From an uncultured Flavobacteriaceae bacterium (GTDB taxonomy: Bacteria > Bacteroidota > Bacteroidia > Flavobacteriales > Flavobacteriaceae): a DNA stretch of 64,000 bases. The notes under the pieces were generated by a model. It did not search any database, was not told the origin of the DNA, and saw only the letters and a program-made list of their open reading frames with translations. The DNA lies in assembly GCA_947494205.1 (NCBI GenBank), contig CANLUH010000004.1:340773-404772 (forward strand), in the 5' to 3' direction. Position numbers and translations under genes: made by a program. Positions 20,201 through 28,486 of the stretch are shown in pieces. The number at the start of each line of letters is the position of its first letter. Within the stretch, counting starts at the first letter, position 1.

Positions 20201-20997
20201 ACTATAGTTCTATTTCCGTGATTAGGGCTTTCTATTCCTAAAGGGTATACATTATACGAACCACCACCAACAAAAGCTGCGGTAGTTGCTTTGTTTTCAT
20301 TTAAAAATGGGCCCATTTTTTCAGATGTTAGCAAAGATGCATTATCATGATTGTGGTTTTCATGATTTGAATCTTCAAAATTACATGAAATTACCCAATC
20401 ATCAGTGTATAGTATTTGCCCTGTATTGGCATCTATATTTTCGCTCCACCAATGTTTTCCATCATTTTGGTATAGACTAATATTCCAAACCAATTTTAGT
20501 TTACCATTATAAGTTTGGTACATTAATTTAGCCTTAATAGGTTCTGGGCTTATTCCAGAATTTTCATATTCGTAAACTCCATCTTTATTTTTAATACCTT
20601 TTAATGATGGACTAGCTAGACGATGCTTACTAACCATTTTTAATATTGCATTTTCTGGTGTCAATGAAGGTACTGCAGCATTCGCCTTTTTGGATACATC
20701 TGAAACGAATTGATTAATATTCCAAGTGACTTGATTATTTTTAACTGTTAGCTTATAACTAGCAAATTGAATTGGAATATTGTTATGATATTGTTGTACA
20801 TAAACATGCTGAATCTCGGGGTTTAAAGAGGGGACAACATCAGTAATTTTCCATTCTAATAAATCTGCTTTTTTAGAATCTGAAGCTTCAGAAATAGCGC
20901 TGAAATAATTCTGAACCACGCCTTCCATTTTTCGTTGAGAGAATGACATTTGTACTGCAAAGATTAGCAGTAAAAACAATTTGTAGTTGTTTTTCAT
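17245..20997 (-). CDS. M36 (fungalysin-type) secreted metalloprotease with MAM-like repeats and T9SS domain
   Basis: This is a 1250-aa secreted zinc protease. A signal peptide (residues 1-20, ending SFSQ) precedes an FTP/PepSY-type inhibitory propeptide to about residue 200. The M36 catalytic domain carries HEYGH at residues 428-432 and the glutamate ligand in GEGWSDWFG. From about residue 640 there are three consecutive ~165-residue jelly-roll (MAM-like) modules, each with a GFE...W...GTPSN..GP...YVEAS pattern. The last ~75 residues are a type A T9SS sorting domain (IKIYPNPVKGN...TVKRFIKE). The protein should be exported across the outer membrane and either released or anchored. Its third module and tail are nearly the same as those of the M4 protease at 23343. 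Confidence 0.93.
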   Translation of the reverse strand: MKNNYKLFLLLIFAVQMSFSQRKMEGVVQNYFSAISEASDSKKADLLEWKITDVVPSLNPEIQHVYVQQYHNNIPIQFASYKLTVKNNQVTWNINQFVSDVSKKANAAVPSLTPENAILKMVSKHRLASPSLKGIKNKDGVYEYENSGISPEPIKAKLMYQTYNGKLKLVWNISLYQNDGKHWWSENIDANTGQILYTDDWVISCNFEDSNHENHNHDNASLLTSEKMGPFLNENKATTAAFVGGGSYNVYPLGIESPNHGNRTIVTDPATATASPFGWHDTNGSAGAEFTITRGNNVWAQEDTNGNNGTGTSPNGGSALNFDFSLNLNNAPSSFLPAATTNLFYWNNIMHDVWYEYGFNEASGNFQENNYGKGGAGSDSVNADAQDGSGTNNANFGTPPDGSNPRMQMFLFTNPTRDGDLDNVIIAHEYGHGISTRLVGGPGTNALGGSEQMGEGWSDWFGLVMTIRPGDDRNTARGVGTYAVGQPTTGAGIRPTRYSTDTAVNGTDYGDISGLSIPHGVGYGFATILWDMTWDLIDLEGYDSNQYTGTGGNNIAMALVIEGLKNTANNPGFVSGRDGILQADQDLYGGQYNCLIWDAFAKRGVGVDAVENSNGGTNSNNDQVVSFVSGCAGPPTPITCDSTVTTFPYNEGFENTLGAWSQGSGDDFNWTLNTGGTPSNSTGPSGAFEGTHYIYVEASDPNFGGKSTILNSPCFNFTGVSSPTANFHYQMTGNSVGTIRLEVRLDGEQTWAEVWSQTGDQGVAWISQSVSLAAYAGDTIQLRFRGTTNTSWQGDIAIDAFSVTTGGGNPPSGSCTAGVSTLPYGESFEANFGLWTQAGGDDLDWTRDSGGTPSNGTGPTTGADGAFYVYVEASGDGTGFPNKRAILNSPCFDLSGETEATFIFNNHMFGSTDGGRVDLEASDDNGATWTSLWNQTGNQGNQWNTESISLNAYTGGTVQLRFNRITGGTWQSDFALDNARLVSGGGTSSGCVGGQTAPYSEGFETNIGLWTQASGDDLDWTRDASGTPSNGTGPSSGSQGANYIYVEASGNGTGFPNKRAIINSPCLDLNGAAAATFSFDYHMFGSTDGGRVDLEASNDDGATWTSIWNQTGNQGNQWNSVSLNLSAYVGGGVQLRFNRITGGTWQSDVAIDNINLTASSALNTFATTEALTDDSVSEIKIYPNPVKGNLLNVSTFTDNLEYKIYNTLGQIVAQGKLTTNNINVSQLEAAVYLVEFSNAETKTVKRFIKE

Positions 20998-21081
20998 GAT
21001 AATAATTTTGGATTAGTTAATATTCTGTTGATTAGATTATTAAGATATAAAAAATAGACCGAATAATTGTTCGGTTTTTTG

Positions 21082-21099
21082 TTTTTTCGATAAAAAGCA
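21082..21099 (-). promoter_or_regulatory. Motif shared upstream of secreted proteases
   Basis: TTTTTTCGATAAAAAGCA (plus-strand reading) lies about 85 bp upstream of the M36 start. The identical 18-mer occurs upstream of the M4 gene (26528-26545), and a near copy lies upstream of the M43 gene (23195-23212). The flanking GAATA...TCGGTT is also shared with the M43 copy. Confidence 0.55.
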
Positions 21100-21145
21100 T
21101 ATATTCTACTTAAACAGTAGGGTATTGTCATTTTTCATAAAAAAA

Positions 21146-21170
21146 AAGCCCCGATATAATCGGGGCTTCT
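21146..21170 (-). terminator. Terminator of the M43 protease gene
   Basis: AAGCCCCGAT and ATCGGGGCTT pair around a 3-nt loop. On the minus strand the hairpin runs into a long T-tract (A-run on the plus strand at 21139-21147), about 30 bp after the M43 stop. Confidence 0.9.
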
Positions 21171-21199
21171 TAACAATAATTTTGGTTGGTTGGTTATAA

Positions 21200-23110
21200 T
21201 TATTGCTTTATAAACTTTCTAGTTTCTATTGTATTATTTACGTTAAATTGAATCATGTATAATCCAGCTTCTAAATTAGCTACATTAACACCATTTGTAG
21301 ATGTCCCTCTAGCAACTTCTTGACCTAACATATTAACTACTGTGAATGGTAAGTTTTCAATTGTAGATTTAACAAATAATGTATTTCCTTTTACTGGGTT
21401 TGGATATACCGAAATCGTTTCTCCTAATTGTCTTACAGTACCTTCGTTTGTAATTTTTGCTGTACCACAAGCTCCTAAATTAGTCCATCCAGAATTTGTT
21501 CTTTCAAATAAGTTTCCTTGGTATGTTACTCTATCTCCAGGAGAGTATGATGTTGAACTGCTCCATGGTAAAACTCCTGCACATTTATCTGCTGGTGTAC
21601 TAGCTACAGCAATATTTACTGTGTAATCTTCTACTTCTCCATACTGGAAACTTTCGCAAGATGTTGGTATTCCATTATATTTCATAGATACACGCATTCT
21701 TGTTTCTCCAGTAGCTGCTCCTGTTGGGATATTAAACGTTCCAACAACTGGTGTTGTTTGCGATGCTGTTTTAGTCCATACAGTTTCGCCAGAATCTGTA
21801 AAATCTCCATCTTGGTTGTAATCTATAAATACAGCATAACCTTCGTTATATTTAGTTCCCGTCCATGTAGGTGTTACTCGGATAGTTACAGATTCTCCTT
21901 TAGTTAAATCTGTAGAAATATTAGTAAAGTTAGAATATCCTGTACTTGTTGTTCCTGCTCCAGATGATTTATTAATAGATTCTAATTGTACACGAGAAAT
22001 ATATTCATCGTTAGTACTATTTCCGTTAGATGCGCAATATTGATTTCCTGTTTGGCAAGGTGTACAAGATCCTCCACAGTCTACTCCTGTTTCATTTCCA
22101 TTTTGAACACCATCATTACAAGTTGGCTGAGCTACAGATCCACATTTATCTGATAAAGCTAAACTTCTTCTAAAACCTCCTTGCGCTAATACTGCACGCA
22201 TTCTATTTTTTTGACCTGTAGTAAACAAGTTCATACAAACATCATTAGAGTAATCCATGTAGTTTTGATACATATCTACAGAACCACAAGATGTTCTACC
22301 TGCTGGACAACCAGCATTAGATGTTTGGTGTGTTGGTGTATCACTTACAAAATCGTTACCACAATTTGAATCTCCCCAGATATGACGAAGATTTAAAAAG
22401 TGACCTACTTCGTGAGTTGTTGTTCTACCTCCATCGAAAGGAGCAGAAACTGCACCAACTCTACCAAAATAATTATATCCCATTACAACACCATCTGTAG
22501 ATGCTGCTCCTCCTGGAAATTGTGCATATCCTAAAATAGTTCCGCCTTGAGAGTTTAACATTTGTGGTACTACCCACATGTTAAGATATTCTGAAGTATT
22601 CCAAGGTGCAATTCCACCTGTAGATGTTCTTTTCATATCATTACTAGTTCCCCAGTTTCTTCTGGTTGTAGATTTTCTTGTAATTCCTGTAGTTGCATTT
22701 CCATTAGGATCTACAGTAGATAAACAAAATTCTATTTGTGTATCTGCTGCTTGAGACCATACATTATCTGCATCTGGATTAGTACGTCTAAAATCTTCAT
22801 TTAAAACATCTAGTTGAGACTGTATTTGAGCCACACTAATGTTTTCTGTACTATTTCTATATAATACATGTACTACAACAGGGATAGTTATAATATTACC
22901 TACAATTTTATTATGCTGCCCTTCTAATTGTTCAAATTCTTGCACTTTAGCTTTTGTATAATCTTCAATAGCCTGCATGCGAGATTCTAACTTTGGGTCT
23001 AATTGTTTTCTATGCTCTAAATCTTCCATAGTGGCACATGCACGTTGTTGTGCAAATGTTGCTAAAGCAAAAAGAAAACTCAATAATGATAAAGTAATTG
23101 TTTTTTTCAT
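21200..23110 (-). CDS. M43 (pappalysin-type) secreted metalloprotease with GEVED and T9SS domains
   Basis: This 636-aa protein has a signal peptide ending TFAQQ and a propeptide. The metzincin catalytic domain carries HEVGHFLNLRH at residues 233-243 and a Met-turn in QNYMDYSNDVCMN. After a short Cys-rich linker (NGNETGVDCGGSCTPC), a GEVED domain of about 135 residues contains FIDYNQDGDF and ends YGEVEDYTVNI. A small CBM5/12-like chitin-binding module follows (PWSSSTSYSPGDRVTYQGN), then a type A T9SS tail (VYPNPVKGNTLFV...ETRKFIKQ). Export to the cell surface or medium and degradation of protein in polymeric organic matter are expected. The GEVED module is very similar to that of the adjacent M4 gene. 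Confidence 0.93.
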   Translation of the reverse strand: MKKTITLSLLSFLFALATFAQQRACATMEDLEHRKQLDPKLESRMQAIEDYTKAKVQEFEQLEGQHNKIVGNIITIPVVVHVLYRNSTENISVAQIQSQLDVLNEDFRRTNPDADNVWSQAADTQIEFCLSTVDPNGNATTGITRKSTTRRNWGTSNDMKRTSTGGIAPWNTSEYLNMWVVPQMLNSQGGTILGYAQFPGGAASTDGVVMGYNYFGRVGAVSAPFDGGRTTTHEVGHFLNLRHIWGDSNCGNDFVSDTPTHQTSNAGCPAGRTSCGSVDMYQNYMDYSNDVCMNLFTTGQKNRMRAVLAQGGFRRSLALSDKCGSVAQPTCNDGVQNGNETGVDCGGSCTPCQTGNQYCASNGNSTNDEYISRVQLESINKSSGAGTTSTGYSNFTNISTDLTKGESVTIRVTPTWTGTKYNEGYAVFIDYNQDGDFTDSGETVWTKTASQTTPVVGTFNIPTGAATGETRMRVSMKYNGIPTSCESFQYGEVEDYTVNIAVASTPADKCAGVLPWSSSTSYSPGDRVTYQGNLFERTNSGWTNLGACGTAKITNEGTVRQLGETISVYPNPVKGNTLFVKSTIENLPFTVVNMLGQEVARGTSTNGVNVANLEAGLYMIQFNVNNTIETRKFIKQ

Positions 23111-23194
23111 AAGGATACTTTAATGATTTAATTAATTTTTTATTAGATATGCAATAAAAGTATTAAAATGCATCGAATATTCATTCGGTTATAC

Positions 23195-23257
23195 TTTTTT
23201 TCGATTAAAAACATCAATAAAAAAATCATTCGTTAAAAATTATGGTTTTTACCGTAA
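23195..23257 (-). promoter_or_regulatory. Shared protease upstream motif plus inverted repeat
   Basis: TTTTTTCGATTAAAAACA (23195-23212) is a two-mismatch version of the 18-mer upstream of the M36 and M4 genes. Further upstream of the gene lies TTATGG-TTTTTA-CCGTAA (23240-23257), a near copy of the perfect TTACGG-N6-CCGTAA upstream of the M4 gene. A shared AAAATCATTC precedes both inverted repeats. Confidence 0.5.
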
Positions 23258-23287
23258 TGCTAAATGACTCTAATAGCATAAATAAAA

Positions 23288-23313
23288 AAAGCCTCGATTT
23301 TCATCGAGGCTTT
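23288..23313 (-). terminator. Terminator of the M4 protease gene
   Basis: AAAGCCTCGAT and ATCGAGGCTTT form an 11-bp stem with a 4-nt loop. On the minus strand a T-tract follows, about 30 bp after the M4 stop. Confidence 0.9.
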
Positions 23314-23342
23314 TACAATAATTATTAGTTGGTTAGTTACAA

Positions 23343-26300
23343 TTATTGCTTAATAAATCGCTTTGTAATCTTAGTGTTTTCGTTAGAGAATTCTACAATA
23401 TATAAAGCTGCTTCAAGTTCTGAAACATTAATATTATTTGTTCTTAATTGTCCTTTAACGACTATTTGACCTAATGTGTTATATATTTTATAATCTAAAT
23501 TATCTACAAACGTAGACACATTTAATAGGTTACCTTTTACAGGGTTAGGATATATTTTAATATCAAAATCGCTTATAGTAACTTGTTCTGCTGTTGCAAA
23601 AGTAGTAAGTGTAGATGATGCCGTTAAATTAATGTTATCTATTGCAACATCAGACTGCCAAGTACCTCCTGTTATACGATTAAAACGTAATTGAAGTCCT
23701 CCTCCTACATAAGCAGAAAGGTTTATAGAAACAGAATTCCACTGGTTTCCTCGATTTCCTGTTTGGTTCCAAATACTTGTCCAAGTTGTTCCATTATCAT
23801 CACTAGCTTCTAGATCTACACGACCTCCGTCTGTAGAACCATACATATGATAATCGAAAGTAAAAGTTGCACTAGAAGCTGAATTAAGGTCTAGACATGG
23901 AGAGTTAATAACTGCTCGCTTGCTAGGATAACCTGTTCCATTTCCTGAAGCTTCAACATATATATAGTTAGCCCCTTGAGATCCAGAAGATGGTCCTGTT
24001 CCATTAGAGGGTGTTCCTCCAGAATCACGTGTCCAATTTAAATCATCTCCACTAGCTTGCGTCCAAAGTCCAATACTCGTTTCAAATCCTTCTCCGTATG
24101 GCGCGCTTTCACCGCCAACACATCCAGTGTTTCCTCCACCACCACCTCCAGTGGTAATGTTTACAGTATAATCTTCAACTTCTCCATATTGGAAGCTTTC
24201 GCAAGATGTTGGCACTCCATTATATTTCATAGACACACGCATTCTTGTTGTTCCAGAGGTTGCTCCAGTAGGCACTGTAAACGAACCAGAAACTGGTGTT
24301 GTTTTAGATGCAACTTTGGTCCAAACTGTTTCTCCAGAATCTGTAAAATCTCCATCTTGGTTATAATCTATAAACACCGCATAACCTTCATCGTAAACTG
24401 TTCCTGTCCAAGTTGGTGTTATTGTTATTGTAGAAGAGCCTCCTACAGATAAATCTGTAGATGTACTTGTAAAATCAGAATATCCAGTACTTGTACTTCC
24501 TACTCCAGATGTTTTATTAATAGATCCTAATTGTACACGACCAATATATTCATCGTTAGTACTGTTTCCGTTAGAGCTACAATATGTAACTCCACCACCA
24601 CCTCCAGTTGGGTAAGCGTCTCCTACACCAACAGCATGCCATGCATTAGTTACTGCAATTTCTTCTGCTCCACCAGCTCCATATAAATCTTTTGCAGATT
24701 GTATTGCTCCTGTTCTTGCATTTGCAAATGTAGAGTTAGCAGATAAGTAATTATTTAAAGTTCTGTAAGCAATTTTAGCTGCTTTATCCATCCCTATTCC
24801 AGAAACGTTAAATGCATTTCCTATATCGTTTGTACCAGCCCCACCTGCTACACTTAAATAAAACCAGTAGTTTAATACTCCAGAGTTTGTATGTACTCCA
24901 CAATAATCATTGGCTTGTGTTGGTGTCCCACAATTAGGGTTTTTCCAAAAAGTTCCTCCATAAGTATCTGGTTGATTTCTAGAATTAGGATCACTCATAG
25001 ATCGTAATGCAGATACTCCACTTCTTCTATCGATTTCTTCTCCTATTAACCAAGTATCTGCATTTGGCGAAGCGTCATTTCCATTACCTTTTCCGTAATG
25101 CTCTATCGCTGCTCCCCAAATATCTGAAAACCCTTCATTTAAACCTCCAGATTCTCTTCTGTATGCTAAGTTTGCTGTATTAGAAGTTACTGCGTGCCCT
25201 ACCTCATGTGCTGCAACATCTAACGATGTTAAAGCATCAAAATTCCCATTACCTTCATTTCCGTTAGATGATCCGTCACCATAGGTCATAACGCTTCCAT
25301 TCCAAAACGCATTATCATATCCTGCGCCTCCCGGCTGGTTGTCGTAATGTACCCAACTATTAATTGCTGCTCCAGATCCGTCGAAACTATTTCTAGAGTG
25401 CTTAGCTTGCCAGTAGTCGTAAGTTACTTCTGCTCCCCAATGCGCATCTAAGGCTGCGTTATCTTTATTTGAATTATTAAATTCGGCAGCAGTCCAATCG
25501 TTATTTGCATCTGTAAAGTTTGTATTTGGATAGCTATTTTGTCCGCCACTATTATAAGTATTAACTCCTCCACCTCTTGTATTATCTCTTAAGGCATAAG
25601 GTGATCCTACTTTTCTAGTGGTTATAGTTCTTGTTCCACTATAACGAGTTGCTGCATTCCCCGTTGCTCTGTATGCCATGGTATGTTCTTCGCTATGTGC
25701 AACATGTTCTATACTACCAAGATTAGCAACAGAATTAGCATGTTCTCCAACGTGTTTTATAACACTGTTATAAAATAATGGTGCTCCAGTAACTGCATCT
25801 ATATACAATACACCTCTACTTAATGGTTGAGTAGCATAAATATCGTATTTGTAAGCTAAATAAGCATTGTTAGCAGTATCTTTTCCTTGGTAATCTAGAT
25901 TAGGTAATAACACTAATTCTCCTTCTGGTTTTGTGTATCCTAATCTATTTGCAGCATCTGCATTATCCCATAAATAACTTTCTGCGCCTATATGGTTTAT
26001 TGCTGATTGAAACCCTTGTTCTTTTGTTATCTGTGGTATTGTATTTACATCTTTAAGATTGTAAAACTCTCCACTCATTGTATTTACTCTACCATTTTTA
26101 GCGTGTAAAGTATAAGTCGCAAACTCTACATCTATACCATCATGTTGTAATTGATATTTATGATGTACGTATCCTAGGTTATCTGTTTCAGATTTTATCT
26201 GAACAAATGTATCGTTATCCCCTGCTTGTAATTGATTCTTAAAAAGTGTGTTAGCATCTTGTAACTTGTAAGGTGATTCTTTTTGAAAAACTATTAAGCC

Positions 26301-26423
26301 AGGTTCTCCATTAGCATTATTAATTTTCTGAGAATCATTTTTTTGTTCTTGCCCATAACTTGATGCAGTAACTAGACCAGCAAGTAATGGAAGCGCAAAA
26401 ACACGAAGTAATTTTTTCTTCAT
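23343..26423 (-). CDS. M4 (thermolysin-type) secreted metalloprotease with GEVED, MAM-like and T9SS domains
   Basis: This 1026-aa protein has a signal peptide and an FTP/PepSY propeptide to about residue 240. The thermolysin domain carries HEVGH at residues 406-410 and the third zinc ligand Glu430 in GGLNEGFSDIWG. A C-terminal alpha-helical lobe follows, ending near DAYPTGGGGG. Next come a GEVED domain (FIDYNQDGDF...GEVEDYTVNI), one MAM-like jelly-roll module and a type A T9SS tail (IKIYPNPVKGN...TKRFIKQ). It is the third of three tandem, same-strand exported metalloproteases, each with its own terminator, so each is probably a separate transcription unit. Propeptide cleavage is expected for activation. 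Confidence 0.94.
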   Translation of the reverse strand: MKKKLLRVFALPLLAGLVTASSYGQEQKNDSQKINNANGEPGLIVFQKESPYKLQDANTLFKNQLQAGDNDTFVQIKSETDNLGYVHHKYQLQHDGIDVEFATYTLHAKNGRVNTMSGEFYNLKDVNTIPQITKEQGFQSAINHIGAESYLWDNADAANRLGYTKPEGELVLLPNLDYQGKDTANNAYLAYKYDIYATQPLSRGVLYIDAVTGAPLFYNSVIKHVGEHANSVANLGSIEHVAHSEEHTMAYRATGNAATRYSGTRTITTRKVGSPYALRDNTRGGGVNTYNSGGQNSYPNTNFTDANNDWTAAEFNNSNKDNAALDAHWGAEVTYDYWQAKHSRNSFDGSGAAINSWVHYDNQPGGAGYDNAFWNGSVMTYGDGSSNGNEGNGNFDALTSLDVAAHEVGHAVTSNTANLAYRRESGGLNEGFSDIWGAAIEHYGKGNGNDASPNADTWLIGEEIDRRSGVSALRSMSDPNSRNQPDTYGGTFWKNPNCGTPTQANDYCGVHTNSGVLNYWFYLSVAGGAGTNDIGNAFNVSGIGMDKAAKIAYRTLNNYLSANSTFANARTGAIQSAKDLYGAGGAEEIAVTNAWHAVGVGDAYPTGGGGGVTYCSSNGNSTNDEYIGRVQLGSINKTSGVGSTSTGYSDFTSTSTDLSVGGSSTITITPTWTGTVYDEGYAVFIDYNQDGDFTDSGETVWTKVASKTTPVSGSFTVPTGATSGTTRMRVSMKYNGVPTSCESFQYGEVEDYTVNITTGGGGGGNTGCVGGESAPYGEGFETSIGLWTQASGDDLNWTRDSGGTPSNGTGPSSGSQGANYIYVEASGNGTGYPSKRAVINSPCLDLNSASSATFTFDYHMYGSTDGGRVDLEASDDNGTTWTSIWNQTGNRGNQWNSVSINLSAYVGGGLQLRFNRITGGTWQSDVAIDNINLTASSTLTTFATAEQVTISDFDIKIYPNPVKGNLLNVSTFVDNLDYKIYNTLGQIVVKGQLRTNNINVSELEAALYIVEFSNENTKITKRFIKQ

Positions 26424-26887
26424 AATTTAATGAGGTTTTTGGTTGATTAATTAATTTTTATGAATTTTATTGAAAGATTATCAATAAATGTATTAAAACA
26501 CTAATCAATAAGTAGTTTTTATTTTGGTTTTTTCGATAAAAAGCACCTAAAAAAAAATCATTCTTCTCAAATTACGGTTTTTGCCGTAACGCTATTGTTT
26601 TCTCTTTTTTACTCACGTTTACGAAATAGATTTTGAATTTCCAAATTCTGAATTTTAAAGCAAAAAACAGATTTAAAAATCCCTCAAAATGAGATCAATA
26701 ACTCGTTTAAATAAAAATTTTAACACTTCTATTTATTCAAAAACATCTAAAAAAATGCTTTTCAAACTTTGTTTTAAGTTATTCATCGATTTTAATGCGT
26801 AAAAAGTAGATTTTAATATAAAAAGTGTTAAAAAATTACATTTTATTTAATAACTTGACTATCACTAACCAAAATCTAAATACTATA
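26424..26887. promoter_or_regulatory. Divergent intergenic region with protease upstream motifs
   Basis: This 464-bp AT-rich gap separates the M4 protease (-) from the OmpA-domain gene (+). It holds TTTTTTCGATAAAAAGCA at 26528-26545 and the perfect inverted repeat TTACGG-TTTTTG-CCGTAA at 26572-26589. Both are shared with the M43 upstream region and the former with the M36 one. Between 26600 and 26887 I see no coding region, hairpin or consensus promoter. Confidence 0.5.
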
Positions 26888-27823
26888 ATGAGTAAAAAAA
26901 CCAGTTATCTACTAGGGATTTTGCTGACTATTATTATCGGTACAATTTTGTATTATTATTTGTGTTGTAAATCTCATGAAGGAGACACAAATACGACTAC
27001 AAATATTGAAACAGTAGTCCCCAAAGCTCCCGAAATTAAAAATCCTACTAAAAATGATTTTTCTATTATTGATTCTAAAAGCGGTATGTCTTTTAAAACA
27101 AATGGTAATTTCAATTTTAATACCTCTAAATTTTCTATTCTTAACCCTATATCGGCAGGTTTAAATTCTGAAGTCAAGAAATTAACCAACTATCTAAACA
27201 ATAACAGTAATAAAACAATTGACATTACTGGTTTTTATACCAATGCGGAAGAGAATAATAGTGCATTTCCTTCTTTAGGATTAGCAAGAGCTAATGTTAT
27301 AAAAAATTATTTTATAACCAATGGTGCTTCGTCTAAATCCATTAACACTTTTGGAGTAGCAAACGATAGTTTAGTTCCTAATGATAAAGGTGTATTTTTT
27401 GGACCTGTAACTTACCAATTAAAAACGATGGAGGATGGAGACACTTCTGCTAGCGACAACTTATCAGCACTAAAAGAAGCCATTACAGCAGACCCTTTAA
27501 TCATGCATTTCGAAATAGGCAACACAAGTATAAACCTATCTCCAGAACAGCGTGAAAAAGTTGCTAATATTTCTAGATATGTAGATAAAACAGATAATAC
27601 TGTTATTCAAATTATTGGGCATACAGACAGTAAGGGAGATAGGGCTAGTAATATTGTATTAGGACAGAATAGAGCCAATGGAATTAAGGAATATTTTATG
27701 AAAAATGGCATCTCCGAATCTAAAATTAAAACGTCTTCTAAAGGCCCAGATCAACCCATTGCTGATAATAGCACTAAGGAAGGTCGCTTCAAAAATAGAA
27801 GAGTAGTTGTAACCATTAACTAA
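26888..27823 (+). CDS. OmpA-family protein with N-terminal membrane helix
   Basis: This 311-aa protein starts at ATG 26888, because an upstream in-frame ATG (26825) would put 21 polar residues before the membrane helix TSYLLGILLTIIIGTILYYYL. The C-terminal ~110 residues are an OmpA peptidoglycan-binding domain (IIGHTDSKGDRASNIVLGQNRANGIKEYF). The middle (KLTNYLNNNSNKTIDITGF ... LGLARANVIKNYF) looks like a second, degenerate OmpA-like domain. Tethering of a membrane to peptidoglycan is the family role. The helix-hairpin-helix gene follows after 15 nt, suggesting a two-gene operon. Confidence 0.85.
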   Translation: MSKKTSYLLGILLTIIIGTILYYYLCCKSHEGDTNTTTNIETVVPKAPEIKNPTKNDFSIIDSKSGMSFKTNGNFNFNTSKFSILNPISAGLNSEVKKLTNYLNNNSNKTIDITGFYTNAEENNSAFPSLGLARANVIKNYFITNGASSKSINTFGVANDSLVPNDKGVFFGPVTYQLKTMEDGDTSASDNLSALKEAITADPLIMHFEIGNTSINLSPEQREKVANISRYVDKTDNTVIQIIGHTDSKGDRASNIVLGQNRANGIKEYFMKNGISESKIKTSSKGPDQPIADNSTKEGRFKNRRVVVTIN

Positions 27824-27838
27824 AAAAAACAAAAAATT

Positions 27839-28414
27839 ATGTGGTGTATATTAATCCCATTACTAGTAGGACTTATTAGTGCTATACTAGGTTACTTAAT
27901 AGGAAAACTATCTAGTAATAATAACCAAAATAATAATGTAGACATAAATGTCTTTAAAAATAGAATTGCCATTCTAGAGGCCGATCTCGAGGCTTGTAAA
28001 GCAAGTAAACAAACGAATACTGGCATAGCTTCTGGAGCTGGAAACGGCGGACTCGGCTCTAACATGATGGCTTCTAACTTAACAGCAACAACTACAACAG
28101 CTGCTGTTAGCGCTGTGACGTTTAATGCAGATGCGGCAAAGGCAGCTTTTGGAAAACGTATTAAGGAAAATGACTTAACTGTAGTAGAGGGAATTGGCCC
28201 TAAAATACAAGAGTTATTTCATAATCATGATGTAAAAACGTGGGCAGAATTAGCGAACTGTAGTGTAGAAAAATGCCAATCTGTTTTAGACAGTGGTGGC
28301 GAACGTTTTAAAATCCATAAACCTGGTACTTGGCCAAAACAATCACTTTTAGCTTCCGAAGGGAAATGGCAAGAGCTTAAAGATTGGCAAGATGTATTGG
28401 ATGGCGGAAAATAA
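27839..28414 (+). CDS. Membrane-anchored helix-hairpin-helix-like protein
   Basis: This 191-aa protein has an N-terminal membrane helix (LIPLLVGLISAILGYLIGKL), a short coiled coil (FKNRIAILEADLEACK) and a flexible Gly/Ala/Thr linker. The C-terminal ~80 residues contain DLTVVEGIGPKIQELFHNH, the helix-hairpin-helix signature seen in several predicted nucleic-acid-binding or structural domains. The Trp-rich tail (TWPKQSLLASEGKWQELKDW) is conserved in Bacteroidetes relatives as far as I recall. Pairing with an OmpA protein suggests an envelope role rather than DNA binding. Its function is not established. Confidence 0.7.
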   Translation: MWCILIPLLVGLISAILGYLIGKLSSNNNQNNNVDINVFKNRIAILEADLEACKASKQTNTGIASGAGNGGLGSNMMASNLTATTTTAAVSAVTFNADAAKAAFGKRIKENDLTVVEGIGPKIQELFHNHDVKTWAELANCSVEKCQSVLDSGGERFKIHKPGTWPKQSLLASEGKWQELKDWQDVLDGGK

Positions 28415-28443
28415 AATCCCCAATACAAACAATTAAAATCTAT

Positions 28444-28477
28444 AAGGCGTTTCAAATTTTTGAAACGTCTTTTTTTA
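28444..28477 (+). terminator. Terminator of the OmpA/HhH operon
   Basis: GCGTTTCAAA and TTTGAAACGT pair with a very short loop, followed by TCTTTTTTTA, about 35 bp after the HhH gene stop. Confidence 0.88.
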
Positions 28478-28486
28478 TAGAAACTA

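Noticed and set aside
24057-24452. A 131-codon plus-strand frame rich in Arg, Cys and Ser
   Set aside because: Antisense to the GEVED/MAM-like part of the M4 protease, with no start context or homology.
17245-26423. Regular repeats within the protease genes as a possible CRISPR or tandem-repeat locus
   Set aside because: The repeats are coding jelly-roll and sorting domains of over 150 residues with normal codon use.
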